Assembly: GCF_900497805.2 (NCBI RefSeq)
Contig: NW_020954556.1
Location: 35,083,312 to 35,147,311, forward strand
Length of the DNA: 64,000 bases
Direction: 5' to 3'
From: Vombatus ursinus
Taxonomy: Eukaryota; Chordata; Mammalia; Diprotodontia; Vombatidae
Both the position numbers and the translations under genes were made by a program. Shown here piece after piece: positions 55,355 through 64,000 of this stretch; the stretch's first letter is position 1; each line of letters begins with the position of its first letter. The notes beneath the pieces are model-generated. The model saw only the letters and a program-made list of their open reading frames with translations, was not told the origin of the DNA and ran no database searches.

Positions 55355-55780
55355 TTGTTTGGAGTATTAGAATTGGAGTCCTGTAGTTCTGGCTTCATAT
55401 CCAGCTCTTGGAACGGTGTCTACTACATAGTAGGTACTTAACAGGTGCTCATCAACTTGACCCTGTTCAAATCACTTAAACTCTCTCAAGCATCAGTTTT
55501 CTTCTATGTCAAATGGAATAATAACATTGATACTGATTTTCATTTACAATAATACCAGCCACTTAGTACATTGCCAATTAATGTAATTTTTTTTATTTTT
55601 TTCGATTTTTTTTTCAAAATATCTTTGACTTACACAAGGGTAAGTTATATCATATCATCATGAGGGGTTACTCAGTATGTCCCCAAGAGACATGCCTACC
55701 CCAGAGTTATTATGAGGCTAAAAGGAGATAATGTGCTTGGCAAGCCTTAAGGTACCTAATAAATATCACTTATTATTTGT
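55355..55780 (+). mobile_element. MIR SINE interrupted by an L2 tip
   Basis: ATTGGAGTCCTGTAGTTCTGG, CAAATCACTTAAACTCTCTC and AATGGAATAATAACATTG are MIR, with its tail at 55690-55780 (AGTTATTATGAGGCTAAAAG). In between, CTACATAGTAGGTACTTAAC at about 55425-55465 looks like the last bases of an L2. Confidence 0.7.
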
Positions 55781-55839
55781 GGGCTCTCTAGATCCAAAGG
55801 GAATCAAGAAGTTCAGTTACTTTTTTGATTCTATTAGTG

Positions 55840-56250
55840 AAGCCATGGTGGCTCTTTCTTATCATTGTTTCCTTTTCTAAATATTCACAAATGATCTCTT
55901 TAATAATTTACTCAAGTTTTGTGAAGAAGCAAAATCAGAATCATTGGTCTATAGCCAAAAAAAATCCACTCCTTGCCTTTATAAAAATTTTAAGGTCATT
56001 CTACAGTACCTCCCTCAATTTCCACATATTTAAAAGAAATAATAATTGACAGCTGCTGAGCAATCATATCTGGGAGCTCTTTTAGTGCCCTGGGAAATAA
56101 TTTGCCCAGGCTTGGTGGCTTGAATTTATTGAGGACAACTAGGTACTTGCTTAAAATCAAGTTTTTAACTCCCTATTAACCATTTTTGTTCTATTCTTCC
56201 CAGAGCAAATGTCTGTCTCCTCAATGGAGAAAAGCAAATTAAAGCAAATT
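55840..56250 (-). mobile_element. L3/CR1-type LINE, reverse transcriptase start
   Basis: Minus-strand translation near 56040-56130 reads LFPRALKELPDMIAQQLSII, matching the CR1 family box GIHPRVLKELADVIAxPLSII. The rest (to 55860) fits the following stretch with many stops. It is a useful recognisable fragment of the fingers-to-palm region. Confidence 0.78.
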
Positions 56251-56321
56251 AAAAATTAAAATTAAATTAAAATTCACTAGGTTAACTTTTTTCTTTCTCT
56301 CAATCATCTATTTTAATCATT

Positions 56322-56366
56322 CAATACACACACGCACACACACACACACACACACAAACACACATA
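56322..56366. repeat. (CA)n microsatellite
   Basis: CACACACGCACACACA-type run of about 20 units. Confidence 0.96.
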
Positions 56367-56404
56367 CCATTCAAGTCTTAACTATCCTCTTTGATCTTTT
56401 GAGA

Positions 56405-56588
56405 GATTAATACAATGGAAAGAATGCTAGACTTTGGCATCAGAGAAGCTAGGTTCAAATCTTGGCTCTTTTAAGACCTCTGTTACTTTAGGAAAGTCTT
56501 CTCATCTCCTCACCTATAAATGTCCTTGTAAAATGAGATGTTGAGTTAGATGACTTCAAAGGTCCCTGTTACCTCTAAATAGGTGATC
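56405..56588 (+). mobile_element. MIR3-like CORE-SINE
   Basis: ATGGAAAGAATGCTAGACTT, GCTAGGTTCAAATCTTGGC, AAAATGAGATGTTGAGTTAG and GATGACTTCAAAGGTCCCTG. Confidence 0.78.
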
Positions 56589-56589
56589 T

Positions 56590-57040
56590 TATTGAAACAT
56601 GATTGACTTTGGCCCCATTCTCTTAGAACCAGGTCTATTACATTCCCTTCCACACTCATGATTTTCAAGTCCCCAAAGATGATTTGGGTGTTCATTTTCT
56701 CTGCCACACTCTGATTCTACTTGACCCCCAATAAAGCTCTAAATGTCATTTGTTGCATTTAGAATTTATCCTCAGCCTCAATTTGCTTTGACTTTTAGTG
56801 CTCTTAAGACTCTTTTTAAAACATCATGAAATTCTTTTGAGTTATTTGTACATGTCTTTTTAAAATCCAAGCTGATAGACGAATTTTCTATGAATGTACA
56901 TTTCTCTTCTTAGGCATCTCCTGCTTTTCTTTCTTCTTGGAATCATTTGTGTTTATCTTATTAATATTTCATCAACAAGCGCATTCCTATTTTTGATAGG
57001 TTAACTTCCTCTGTTGAATCCCAGTTCAGCTTCTTACCTT
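56590..57040. other. Unassigned sequence
   Basis: No gene or repeat that I can name with confidence. Confidence 0.4.
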
Positions 57041-57044
57041 CTGA

Positions 57045-57165
57045 CCATGGTAAGTCATTACACCTTTCAAGGTTTCATTTTCCTTTTCTGTAAAATTGGA
57101 GGGACTAGGTCATATTAGATGATTCTATTCAACTCAGCATTTTTTTCTCTAAGACCCTTTCTATT
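57045..57165 (+). mobile_element. MIR3-like SINE, 3' part
   Basis: GGTTTCATTTTCCTTTTCTG and GGGACTAGGTCATATTAGATG. Confidence 0.6.
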
Positions 57166-57189
57166 TCTAAATCTCATGACCATTTGAAT

Positions 57190-57455
57190 TTTAGACAATG
57201 TAATCCTAGCTATCACTTCTCAAACCTTTGAAAAATGTGCTATCCAAATCTGGACTGTATCTCAAATCATCATTTCTATGTTCACAACATCTCTCATGTC
57301 ACCACCCTGTTTCATGACCCCTCACATGAACTATAGAAATGGTCATCTAATTGGTCTCTCTACCTCATATCTTTCCTTCTAATCTAATATCCACCAAGCT
57401 GCCAAAGTGATATCCAATTTTCCCTTTATTGTCTACAATGAACTTTAAGACATAG
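57190..57455 (+). mobile_element. L2 LINE, coding part
   Basis: GGTCATCTAATTGGTCTCTC, TACCTCATATCTTTCCTTC, AATATCCACCAAGCTGCCAAAG and CAATGAACTTTAAGACATAG match L2 ORF2 after the reverse transcriptase. Confidence 0.8.
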
Positions 57456-57945
57456 TGTTTAATTTCTTTCTTATTTCCCATTAGGGTGGTAACTAAAATT
57501 CTAGTTACCTAGGATGAGCACAAAATAAAATGTACCCAAGGCAAGGGAATAAACACTAAGGTGAGATATTATTTCTAAGGATACAAAATCTGTCTTGGGA
57601 AAGATGCTAAGAAGTAATGATTTGAGAAGACAGAAGGCCCTGGGTATCGAACTGTTGAAACACAAGAATACCATAGGACTGTTTGGGAGGTTGATGTCAG
57701 AATAAGGAGCAGAACAGCACTGGACCAGAAAGAGTCATCCATGGCTTGTGGTTTGGGTAGCGGTGGCTCTTACCTCCTAGCTTTTTTCCCCCTGTTATTT
57801 AAGTAATTATTTTTGCTGACCTAAGTAATTTCTACCTACTGAAGGAATATGTATGGTAGCAGTGCCCTCTAAATTTCAGTACTCTGGAGAAAAGATCTGG
57901 TTGTGTTACTAGTTATAGCTCTCCTTCCTATCATTTTTCCCAGTA
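57456..57945. other. Unassigned sequence
   Basis: No gene or repeat recognised. Confidence 0.4.
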
Positions 57946-57954
57946 ATAACATTA

Positions 57955-58028
57955 GCAGTAGGAGTCATAGTAGTAGTAGTAGTAGTAGTAATAGTAGTAG
58001 TAGTAGTAGTAGCAGTAGTAATAGTAAC

Positions 58029-58075
<47 letters not shown>

Positions 58076-58085
58076 NNNNNNNNNN

Positions 58086-58137
<52 letters not shown>

Positions 58138-58195
58138 ATAATAGTAGTAATGATGGTGGCGGTGGTGGTGGTAGTGGTGGTAGTAATAGCATTTA
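57955..58195. repeat. (AGT)n triplet array containing an N gap
   Basis: AGT units with AAT and AGC variants run on both sides of ten Ns at 58076-58085, then change to GGT/GGC-type units near 58155-58185. The poly-serine and poly-leucine open frames are products of the triplet. Confidence 0.97.
58076..58085. other. Ten-N gap
   Basis: Undetermined bases inside the triplet array. The round length suggests a placeholder, so the true array length is unknown. Confidence 0.95.
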
Positions 58196-58385
58196 TATAG
58201 TGCTTTGAAGTTTGACCAATGTTTTACAAATATCTCATTTTATCCACACGATAACTCTGGAAGATAAGGGCAATAAGTGATATTATTATCTCCATTTTGC
58301 AAGTAAAAAAACTGAGGCAGAAATAAGGTAAATAATTTGCCTAGGATCACACAGATAGGAAGTATCTGAGACCAGATTTGGTTGA
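58188..58385 (-). mobile_element. MIR-type CORE-SINE with L2-like tail
   Basis: AGCATTTATATAGTGCTTTG, ATGTTTTACAAATATCTCAT, AAAACTGAGGCAGAAATAAG and GATCACACAGATAGGAAG. Confidence 0.8.
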
Positions 58386-58682
58386 TAGTTAGCTTATTCT
58401 TACACTATAAAATCATTTGCAAAAGAGCTGTTCTCTTTGTTTCTTCACATACCAATGAAGGAAAAGTATCCATTCTTTATTTCCCTATGCTGGTATAATG
58501 ATGCCTAAAAAACACTTTACACATGATTTGAAGAACATTATACATCTTTGAATCAATGCATAATTTACTGTCTCCACACTTTGAATTCCAGCAATCACTT
58601 TGAAATACAGATACCTTGTTTTCTCCTACACATTTGCAAATTTACACAAAGAGGAAAGAAGATCTGGCTCTTCTCCTTAAGC
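58386..58682. other. Unassigned sequence
   Basis: No gene or repeat recognised. Confidence 0.4.
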
Positions 58683-58685
58683 CAA

Positions 58686-58880
58686 GGGTTCTTACCCTGT
58701 TTTGTATCATGGACCCCTTTGGCTCTGTGCTGAGGTTTTTGGATCCCTTCTTAGAACCATGTTTTTAAATGCATAAAATACATAGGGTTACAAGGGAAGC
58801 TAATTATATTGAAATAAAGTAATCAAAATAGTTTAGAAAACAAATTCATAGACCCAAGGTTAAGAACTCCTGCTCTAAAC
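58686..58880. mobile_element. hAT-Charlie-type MITE (MER5-like)
   Basis: AGGGTTCTTACCCTG at the left and CAAGGTTAAGAACTCCTG at the right are inverted repeats about 15 bases long. Inside, ATCATGGACCCCTTTGGC and TTATATTGAAATAAAGTAAT match the copy at 19331. It is the best-preserved of the three copies here. Confidence 0.85.
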
Positions 58881-59145
58881 CAAAGACTTTAATAAACTTT
58901 TACACTAGTTCATTCTTGAAAGATCTCAGAAAAAGTGAAAGGACAGCTTATATATAGTCCATCTGCTTGCCTACTAATGGTTTCTTAATTCTTCTTAAGT
59001 TTGATATGGGATTTTCATAGCTAAAAAAATTAAAAGGGAAGAGGTCTTCCCCTTCCCAAACACAATTTTAGTGGAGTTCTTCCTCCTTTACACACTAGCA
59101 ATTCACTGGAATATAATCTTTATTATAAAGAAAGCATATAAATAG
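58881..59145. other. Unassigned sequence
   Basis: No feature recognised. Confidence 0.4.
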
Positions 59146-59149
59146 TTAT

Positions 59150-59320
59150 GGCATTATAGAAGAAACATGGAATTTGGAATTAGAAGAAATGGTTTGAATC
59201 TTGGTTCTGTCACTCACTAACTTTGTGACTTAGAGCAAGTCCCTTGATCTAATTATGCCTCAGTTTCCTTATCTGCAATATGACAGGCTCAAACTACATA
59301 ATATTCAAGGATTTTTCCTA
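59150..59320 (+). mobile_element. MIR-like SINE
   Basis: GAATCTTGGTTCTGTCACTC, ACTAACTTTGTGACTTAGAGC, CCTCAGTTTCCTTATCTGC and ACAGGCTCAAACTAC. Confidence 0.78.
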
Positions 59321-59499
59321 CTATCTAATTAAAAAAAAAAAAACTCCAGACAAATCTTTTTCATTTTCAAACACTCAAAGCAGTTATGGTGAAAGCTCAT
59401 GAGGCTTGGCTCATATCTTCAACAAATATGTATTATGTATGGTAGACAATTTGTGAAAAGTGGGAGATTAGCAGATTTTAAATGCACTGCACTCTTTTT

Positions 59500-60325
59500 T
59501 AATACTTTATTTTTTCCAATTACATGTAGAAACAATCTTTAACATTCATTTTTTTAAAAAATTGAGTTTCAAATTCTCTCCTTCCTCTCCCCCCTTCCTT
59601 ACACAGTAATTAATTTGATATAGATTATGCATGTGCAATCATGCAAAACATATTTCCATATTAGCCATGTTGCAAAATAAAATAGACCAAAAACAAAAAA
59701 AAAAGTTAAAAAAGTATGCTTTGATCTCTATTCAGACTTCCTCACTTCTTTCTCTGGAGGTGGATAACATCATCACAATCCATTGGAATGATCTTGAATC
59801 ACTGTGTTGCTGAGAAAAGCTAAATCATTCACAGTTGATCATTGTACAGTATTGCTATTACTGTGTACAGTGTTTTCCTGGTTCTGCTCACTTCACTTTG
59901 CATTAGTCTATATAAAGCACTCCAGGTTTTTCTGAAACCCTCCTGTTCACCATTTCTTGTAGCACAATAGTATTCCATCACAATCACATACTACAACTTG
60001 TTCAGCCATTCCCCAACTAATCAACTTCCCCTCAATTTCCAATTCTTTGCCACCACAAAAAGAGTTGCTATAAATATTTTTTGTATGTATAGGTCATTTT
60101 CTTTTTTACTTTATCTCTTTGAGATATAGACCTAGCATTGGTATTGCTGGGTCAAAGGATATGCACATTTTTATAGCCTTCTCAAAATAGTTCCAAATTG
60201 TTGTCCAGAATGGTTGGATCAGTTCACAACTCCACCAAAAGTGCATCCATGTCTCAATTTTTCCACATCCCCTCCAACATTTATCAGTTTCCCTTTCTGT
60301 CATATTAGCCAATCTGATAGGTGGT
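59500..60325 (-). mobile_element. 5'-truncated L1
   Basis: From an A-tail (T-rich plus strand, 59500-59515) through the CCAATTACATGTAGAAACAAT terminus and 3' UTR to ORF2 C-terminal coding. ATGCACT occurs at both edges (59482-59488 and about 60331-60337) and may be what is left of the target duplication. The right edge touches an L2. Confidence 0.88.
60106..60320 (-). pseudogene. L1 ORF2 C-terminal domain fragment
   Basis: Minus-strand open frame with PPIRLANMTERETDKCW, RGCGKIETWMHFWWSCELIQ and FDPAIPMLGLYLKEIK. The CWRGCG cysteines and the WW pair of the L1 C-terminal domain are kept. The frame ends at LKEIK where a stop enters and lacks everything upstream because of 5' truncation. Confidence 0.9.
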
Positions 60326-60349
60326 ACCTCATATGCACTTTGACTTCTG

Positions 60350-61630
60350 ACATCAATGTTCAAATGAAATAGTTCTCTCCAAAATTACCAATGATATCTT
60401 AATCACAGAAGCTAATGGCCTCTTCTCAATCTGTATCCTGTTCCATGAATTCTCCACACAAAATGGGTAAGAGTGATACTTTCTCCTCCTGGATATACTC
60501 TCTTCTCCTCGTGCCTTTACTTTCTCTTGATTCTCATCCAACTTATATGACTGCTCCCTAGTCTTTCTTGCTAAATTTTCATCCAGTTCATGTTATTAAC
60601 TGTAGCCTCTCATCTCTCTCCTGGGCCCTCTTCTGTTTTCTCCCTGTGCCCTTTCAATTAGTGATCTATTGGGTCTCATTGATTAAGTTATTTATGCAAA
60701 TGAATGTAAGATACCATTCTCTTTCCTGAGTTCCACTTTTCTATAACCAACTTCTTTCTGGATGTTTTGAAATGGATTCTCATGGATATCTCAAACTTAA
60801 CATGCAAAACAAAAGTTTTTTTAAAAGTTTCATTATATTCCTCTAAACCAGCCCTTTTCCTAACTTCCCTAATAGCATTGAGAGTACCACCATCTTCCCA
60901 TAACCTTATAGGCCTGGGTGACTGAGAAGATTACTCATCCTACACACCCAATCTGTCGCAAAATCTTTTTTTTTTCCTACATTTACATCTCTCATATGCA
61001 TTCCCTTCTTTCTAATTATGCAGCCACCATTCAGGCCAGCAAATTAGGCACTCAGTTGCCACAGTGATTTTCTTGAAGCATAATTTTGACCATATTATAC
61101 CCTCCCACCTAACTCAGGAAACTCCAGTGGCTCCTTATTACATCTAGGATGAAATATTAAATCTTTTGTTTGCCATTTAAAGTTCTTCACAACCTGGACC
61201 TTTCCTCCCTTTCCAGTCTTCTTCCTCTCCTCCATGTCCTGATTGATCAAGTCATGAAGGATCTAGTAGCTGTTCCTCACAAATTAGACTGTACTTCATA
61301 CATTACATCCAGTACCTGTTCCCCATGCCTGGAATGTTCTCCCCATCAATGCCAAACTCAAAGAATCTCTGGCTTCCTTTAACTCAACTGCCACCTCCTC
61401 CAAGATGTTTTTTCTATTGCTCTGAACATTAGTACCATTCCCTCTAAGTTTATCTTTCTTCTACCCTATAATTATTCATGTGTGTTTATTTATATCTGTT
61501 TCCCCCATTAAAATATAGGCTCCTTGGCAAAAGAGATGCTTTTTCTTTTACCTTATATACCTAGGATTTAGTATGGTGCCAGGCACAGAGTAAGAACTTA
61601 ATACATGCTTCTTGATTGATTGTTTGAGTA
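60350..61630 (+). mobile_element. L2 LINE, longest copy (RT to 3' end)
   Basis: L2 text runs with little loss from TCTCCAAAATTACCAATGAT through CTCTCATCTCTCTCCTGGGC, GGGCCCTCTTCTGTTTTCTC, TCATGGATATCTCAAACTTA, TGACCATATTATACCCTCCC, ATGCCTGGAATGTTCTCCC and GCCAGGCACAGAGTAAGAAC to the tip TTGATTGATTG. It spans about 1.28 kb. The frame is broken many times, and a 70-residue open stretch at 61170-61382 is all that remains of ORF2. Confidence 0.92.
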
Positions 61631-61639
61631 AATAATTAG

Positions 61640-62080
61640 CAATTTTCTGGGAACAGAGAGCGGGTGGAAGAGAATGATATGAAAGGAATACAAAAACGAG
61701 TAGGAGCCATATTATGGTGAACATTAAATGATATTCTAAGTATTATATATTTTATCCCAGAGGCAATAGGAAGCCCCTGGAAATTTCTGTAGGGAGAATG
61801 ATTTGGTCACATCTTTGTTTTAGGAATATAAATTTGTCCGATATTTGGAAAATGAATTAGAGATGAAAAAAGGCTGGGACCAACGAGATCAATTATGAAG
61901 TTAGTTCTGTAGACAGAGAGGAAATGAGTGTTTCAACCAAGAAAAGAGTTGTATGAATAGAGAAAGGGAAACAGATGCAAGAGGTGTGAACAGTAAAAAT
62001 GATTACATTTTTCACCTGATTGGATATGAGGAGAAGAAGTAGGAGAAAGAGTTAAAGATACTTTCAAAGTTATAACCCTG
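61640..62080 (-). mobile_element. L2 LINE, internal 3' part
   Basis: In reverse order: CCCAGAGGCAATAGGAAGCC, TTGGTCACATCTTTGTTTTAGG, GACCAACGAGATCAATTATG and AAAGTTATAACCCTGGATGAC. It lies tail to tail with the plus-strand L2. Confidence 0.78.
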
Positions 62081-62600
62081 GATGACTGGGAACACTAGTG
62101 ACCTCTTCAAACATAAAGATGTTTGGAGGAGGGATGCATAGGGCAGAAATATGATCAAATCCATTTTGAACTTCTCTATCCAAAAAAGAAGAAAGAAAAA
62201 TAATAATAGATGTAATACATTTTGTGATAGTATCTGATATAGCCAATAGTTTAAAATCAGATAATTCTACCATGCATCATTTTTATTTTTCATCATTTGT
62301 AAGTCTCTTTAACTTTCTCATCATAGCAATTGTTCCTAACTGTTCTTCATTCTGCTCATTTTGGTTTAAATTGTAAGAATGGTTGATAATAAAAGTTAAT
62401 TGAACTCAAACTCTTTTATTACATCTCCCTTCACTAAACTACCAAAAATCAGTCATGATAAATAGCTTTAAAACTAAAGTGTTGCTTCACTCAGTTGCCA
62501 CTAGATGGAGATACAAATTTTGAAGTCCTACATAAATATTTATTTTTTGCATTTCTTGAGGGGTAGGCACTATAAAGTGTCAAATACTCCCTAATTATAA
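62081..62600. other. Unassigned AT-rich sequence
   Basis: No gene or repeat recognised. Confidence 0.4.
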
Positions 62601-62603
62601 AAT

Positions 62604-62668
62604 GCTTACTATATATAATATCGTATATATACATATATGTATGTGTGTATACACACACATACATATGC
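62604..62668. repeat. TA/TG/CA microsatellite
   Basis: TATATATAATAT, ATGTATGTGTG and ACACACACATACATA words. Confidence 0.93.
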
Positions 62669-62694
62669 TCTCTTTTTTGACAGTTCTATTTGTA

Positions 62695-62882
62695 ACCTTA
62701 CCTGGACAATCATAGAACCAAGAGATCAGTACTCTAACTTAACTTTATCAATGAAAAAATCAGAGGCCAGTGAGGTTAACAGATTTGTCCAAGGCTACTG
62801 AGGTAGGAGGCAGCAAAGTGCAAGCTCTGACCTAGATCCTCTGACCCTCAATTCAATATTGTTTGTGCTATTCCATGTGTCT
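62695..62882 (-). mobile_element. MIR3-like CORE-SINE
   Basis: AGAGGCCAGTGAGGTTAACAG, TTGTCCAAGGCTACTGAGG and GATCCTCTGACCCTCAATTC in reverse. Confidence 0.7.
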
Positions 62883-63265
62883 TAGTACAAATTCTACTGC
62901 TTGCAATATCGTCTTTCCATACCGTGACAATCTATTATTCAATGTGTCCATCACAACAAATTGGTATTACTCCATCCTGGTTATTCTCTGAACATATGAA
63001 AGCTGTGTGATTATACTTGGAATGTCTATAATGAATAGCAAAAAAAAGAATCCAATATGTTAGATTGCAATCACACCTAACCCCAGATAAAAGTGTGAGG
63101 CAGATCAAGTTTTAACTAAATGTGTCCAACCTTTCATTTTCTTCTGTTACTCATCTTCTGTCAATACCTACTTTTGACAAAACATCTAATACACCCTAGT
63201 ATCATCAAGAGCAGAAAGCTGCTAGGGTAGGGATGCTCCTTTATTGCTTGGGAAAATAAGACCAT
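62883..63265. other. Unassigned sequence
   Basis: No gene or repeat recognised. Confidence 0.4.
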
Positions 63266-63269
63266 TTAT

Positions 63270-63485
63270 ATAATTATAGATTTAGAGTTGGGTTGTTTCT
63301 CAGAGATCATAGGCATCATAGATTTAGAGCTGGAAGGGACCTTAGGGTTGGTTTAGTCAAAGGCTTTATTTTACACCTAAGAAAACTGAGGCCTAGAGTG
63401 GATAAAGGCCTTCCTTACCTAAGTCCACACCAGTTGAAAATGCCAGAACTCAGATTTGATCCTAGTTCTTCTGACTTTAATTGTA
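63270..63485 (-). mobile_element. MIR3-like CORE-SINE
   Basis: TAGAGCTGGAAGGGACCTTAG, AAGAAAACTGAGGCCTAGAG, CTAAGTCCACACCAGTTG and CTAGTTCTTCTGACTTTAA. A short duplicate of its start (ATTTAGAGTTGGGTTG at 63279-63294) precedes it. Confidence 0.8.
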
Positions 63486-64000
63486 GTAGGTAAAACTTAG
63501 GGAGTTGCTTAAGGTACACAGAGGTTAAGTAATACATTACACTTGTGTCAAAAGTGGCTTTGGACTCATCTTCCTGATTTCAAACAAATTGTAATGCCTC
63601 TATAAATTTAATCATAAAAAGCATAAATGACTACTAAGGAATTTCTTATTAATGCCAACCAGAGGTATTTATATTTCAATAGTGATTAAACCTAGAGTTG
63701 AAGGAATACATTTCTGATGCAATTTCAGGCTTTAAACAAACTGTTGGGGAAAGTATTTTGCAGTGCAGTTTAGGGATAGCAGTAGGAAGGACTATACAGG
63801 AGGCCAGAGATTGCACCAAAAGGTGCAAAGTAAGACTAGAGTACAATGCGGGGAAATTCACATTTAAAAAGAACCTGTTGATGATATTATTCTGTATTAG
63901 AAAATTTGGTGCAATGCAGAAAGCATGTGAATGGACTTGTAAAAAGCTGGAGAACAGTATCTGCATCATTATTTGGCAGTCAATAAGCAGAATAATGCTG
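63486..64000. other. Unassigned sequence
   Basis: No gene or named repeat. A 97-residue minus-strand frame at 63676-63969 has no recognisable motif and runs nearly to the window edge, so an exon cannot be fully excluded. Confidence 0.3.

Noticed and set aside
57903-58208. Poly-serine and poly-leucine open frames
   Set aside because: Translation of an AGT triplet array that contains undetermined bases.
1-64000. CRISPR arrays, operons, tRNA, rRNA or snRNA genes
   Set aside because: None seen. The regular repeats are microsatellites, and the tRNA-like boxes belong to SINEs.

Overview
The window looks like mammalian, and specifically marsupial, non-coding DNA. It is AT-rich and packed with interspersed repeats. 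The marsupial call rests on tRNA-derived SINEs carrying the GGCAGCTAGGTGGCGCAGTGGA head (family names such as WSINE1 and MAR1 are from memory, not a search), a marsupial-type L1 and half-L1 (HAL1) lineage, and a deep layer of L2, L3/CR1, MIR and hAT-Charlie relics. I found no host protein-coding exon, no tRNA, rRNA or snRNA gene and no CRISPR array. Every open frame that can be explained is a transposon remnant or a simple-repeat artefact. It could be an intron or an intergenic stretch; the sequence does not say which.

Layout. 1-5.4 kb: L2 3' ends, MIR-type SINEs and two tRNA-type SINEs. 5.4-16.2 kb: a nested LINE cluster. An old minus-strand L1 (5424-13249) was cut by two short plus-strand L1 tails (7706-8203 and 12001-12515) and by a minus-strand HAL1 (8362-11276). 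A second HAL1 (13250-16211) sits at its 5' edge with a perfect 12-bp target-site duplication. 16.2-24.5 kb: SINEs, L2 pieces and a hAT MITE; a 1.2-kb L2 at 22285-23487 is interrupted by a 5'-truncated L1 with a perfect 13-bp duplication. 24.5-31.5 kb: two more L1 insertions, one of them with an inverted 5' part, an L3/CR1 fragment and a long microsatellite. 31.5-39.6 kb: mostly unassigned sequence, a 1.1-kb minus-strand L2 and four SINEs. 39.9-41.3 kb: a decayed piggyBac transposase. 42.1-42.6 kb: a probable RTE-type LINE endonuclease. 43.9-44.9 kb: a well-preserved SINE and a retroposon of unknown family with an L1-like tail. 46.9-57.5 kb: L2, L3/CR1, MIR and hAT relics. 57.9-58.2 kb: an AGT triplet array holding a 10-N gap. 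58.2-64 kb: MIR, hAT, a truncated L1, the longest L2 in the window (60350-61630) and MIR-type SINEs.

How the parts relate: nothing here works as a gene set. The insertions give a relative chronology: L2, L3 and MIR are oldest, then the 5.4-13.2 kb L1, then the HAL1 copies, L1 tails and tRNA-type SINEs. The most interesting item is the HAL1 family. Both copies lack ORF2, and both carry two L1-like 3' termini in tandem. Coordinates of old repeats are good to about 10-30 bases. All family assignments come from recognition by eye.
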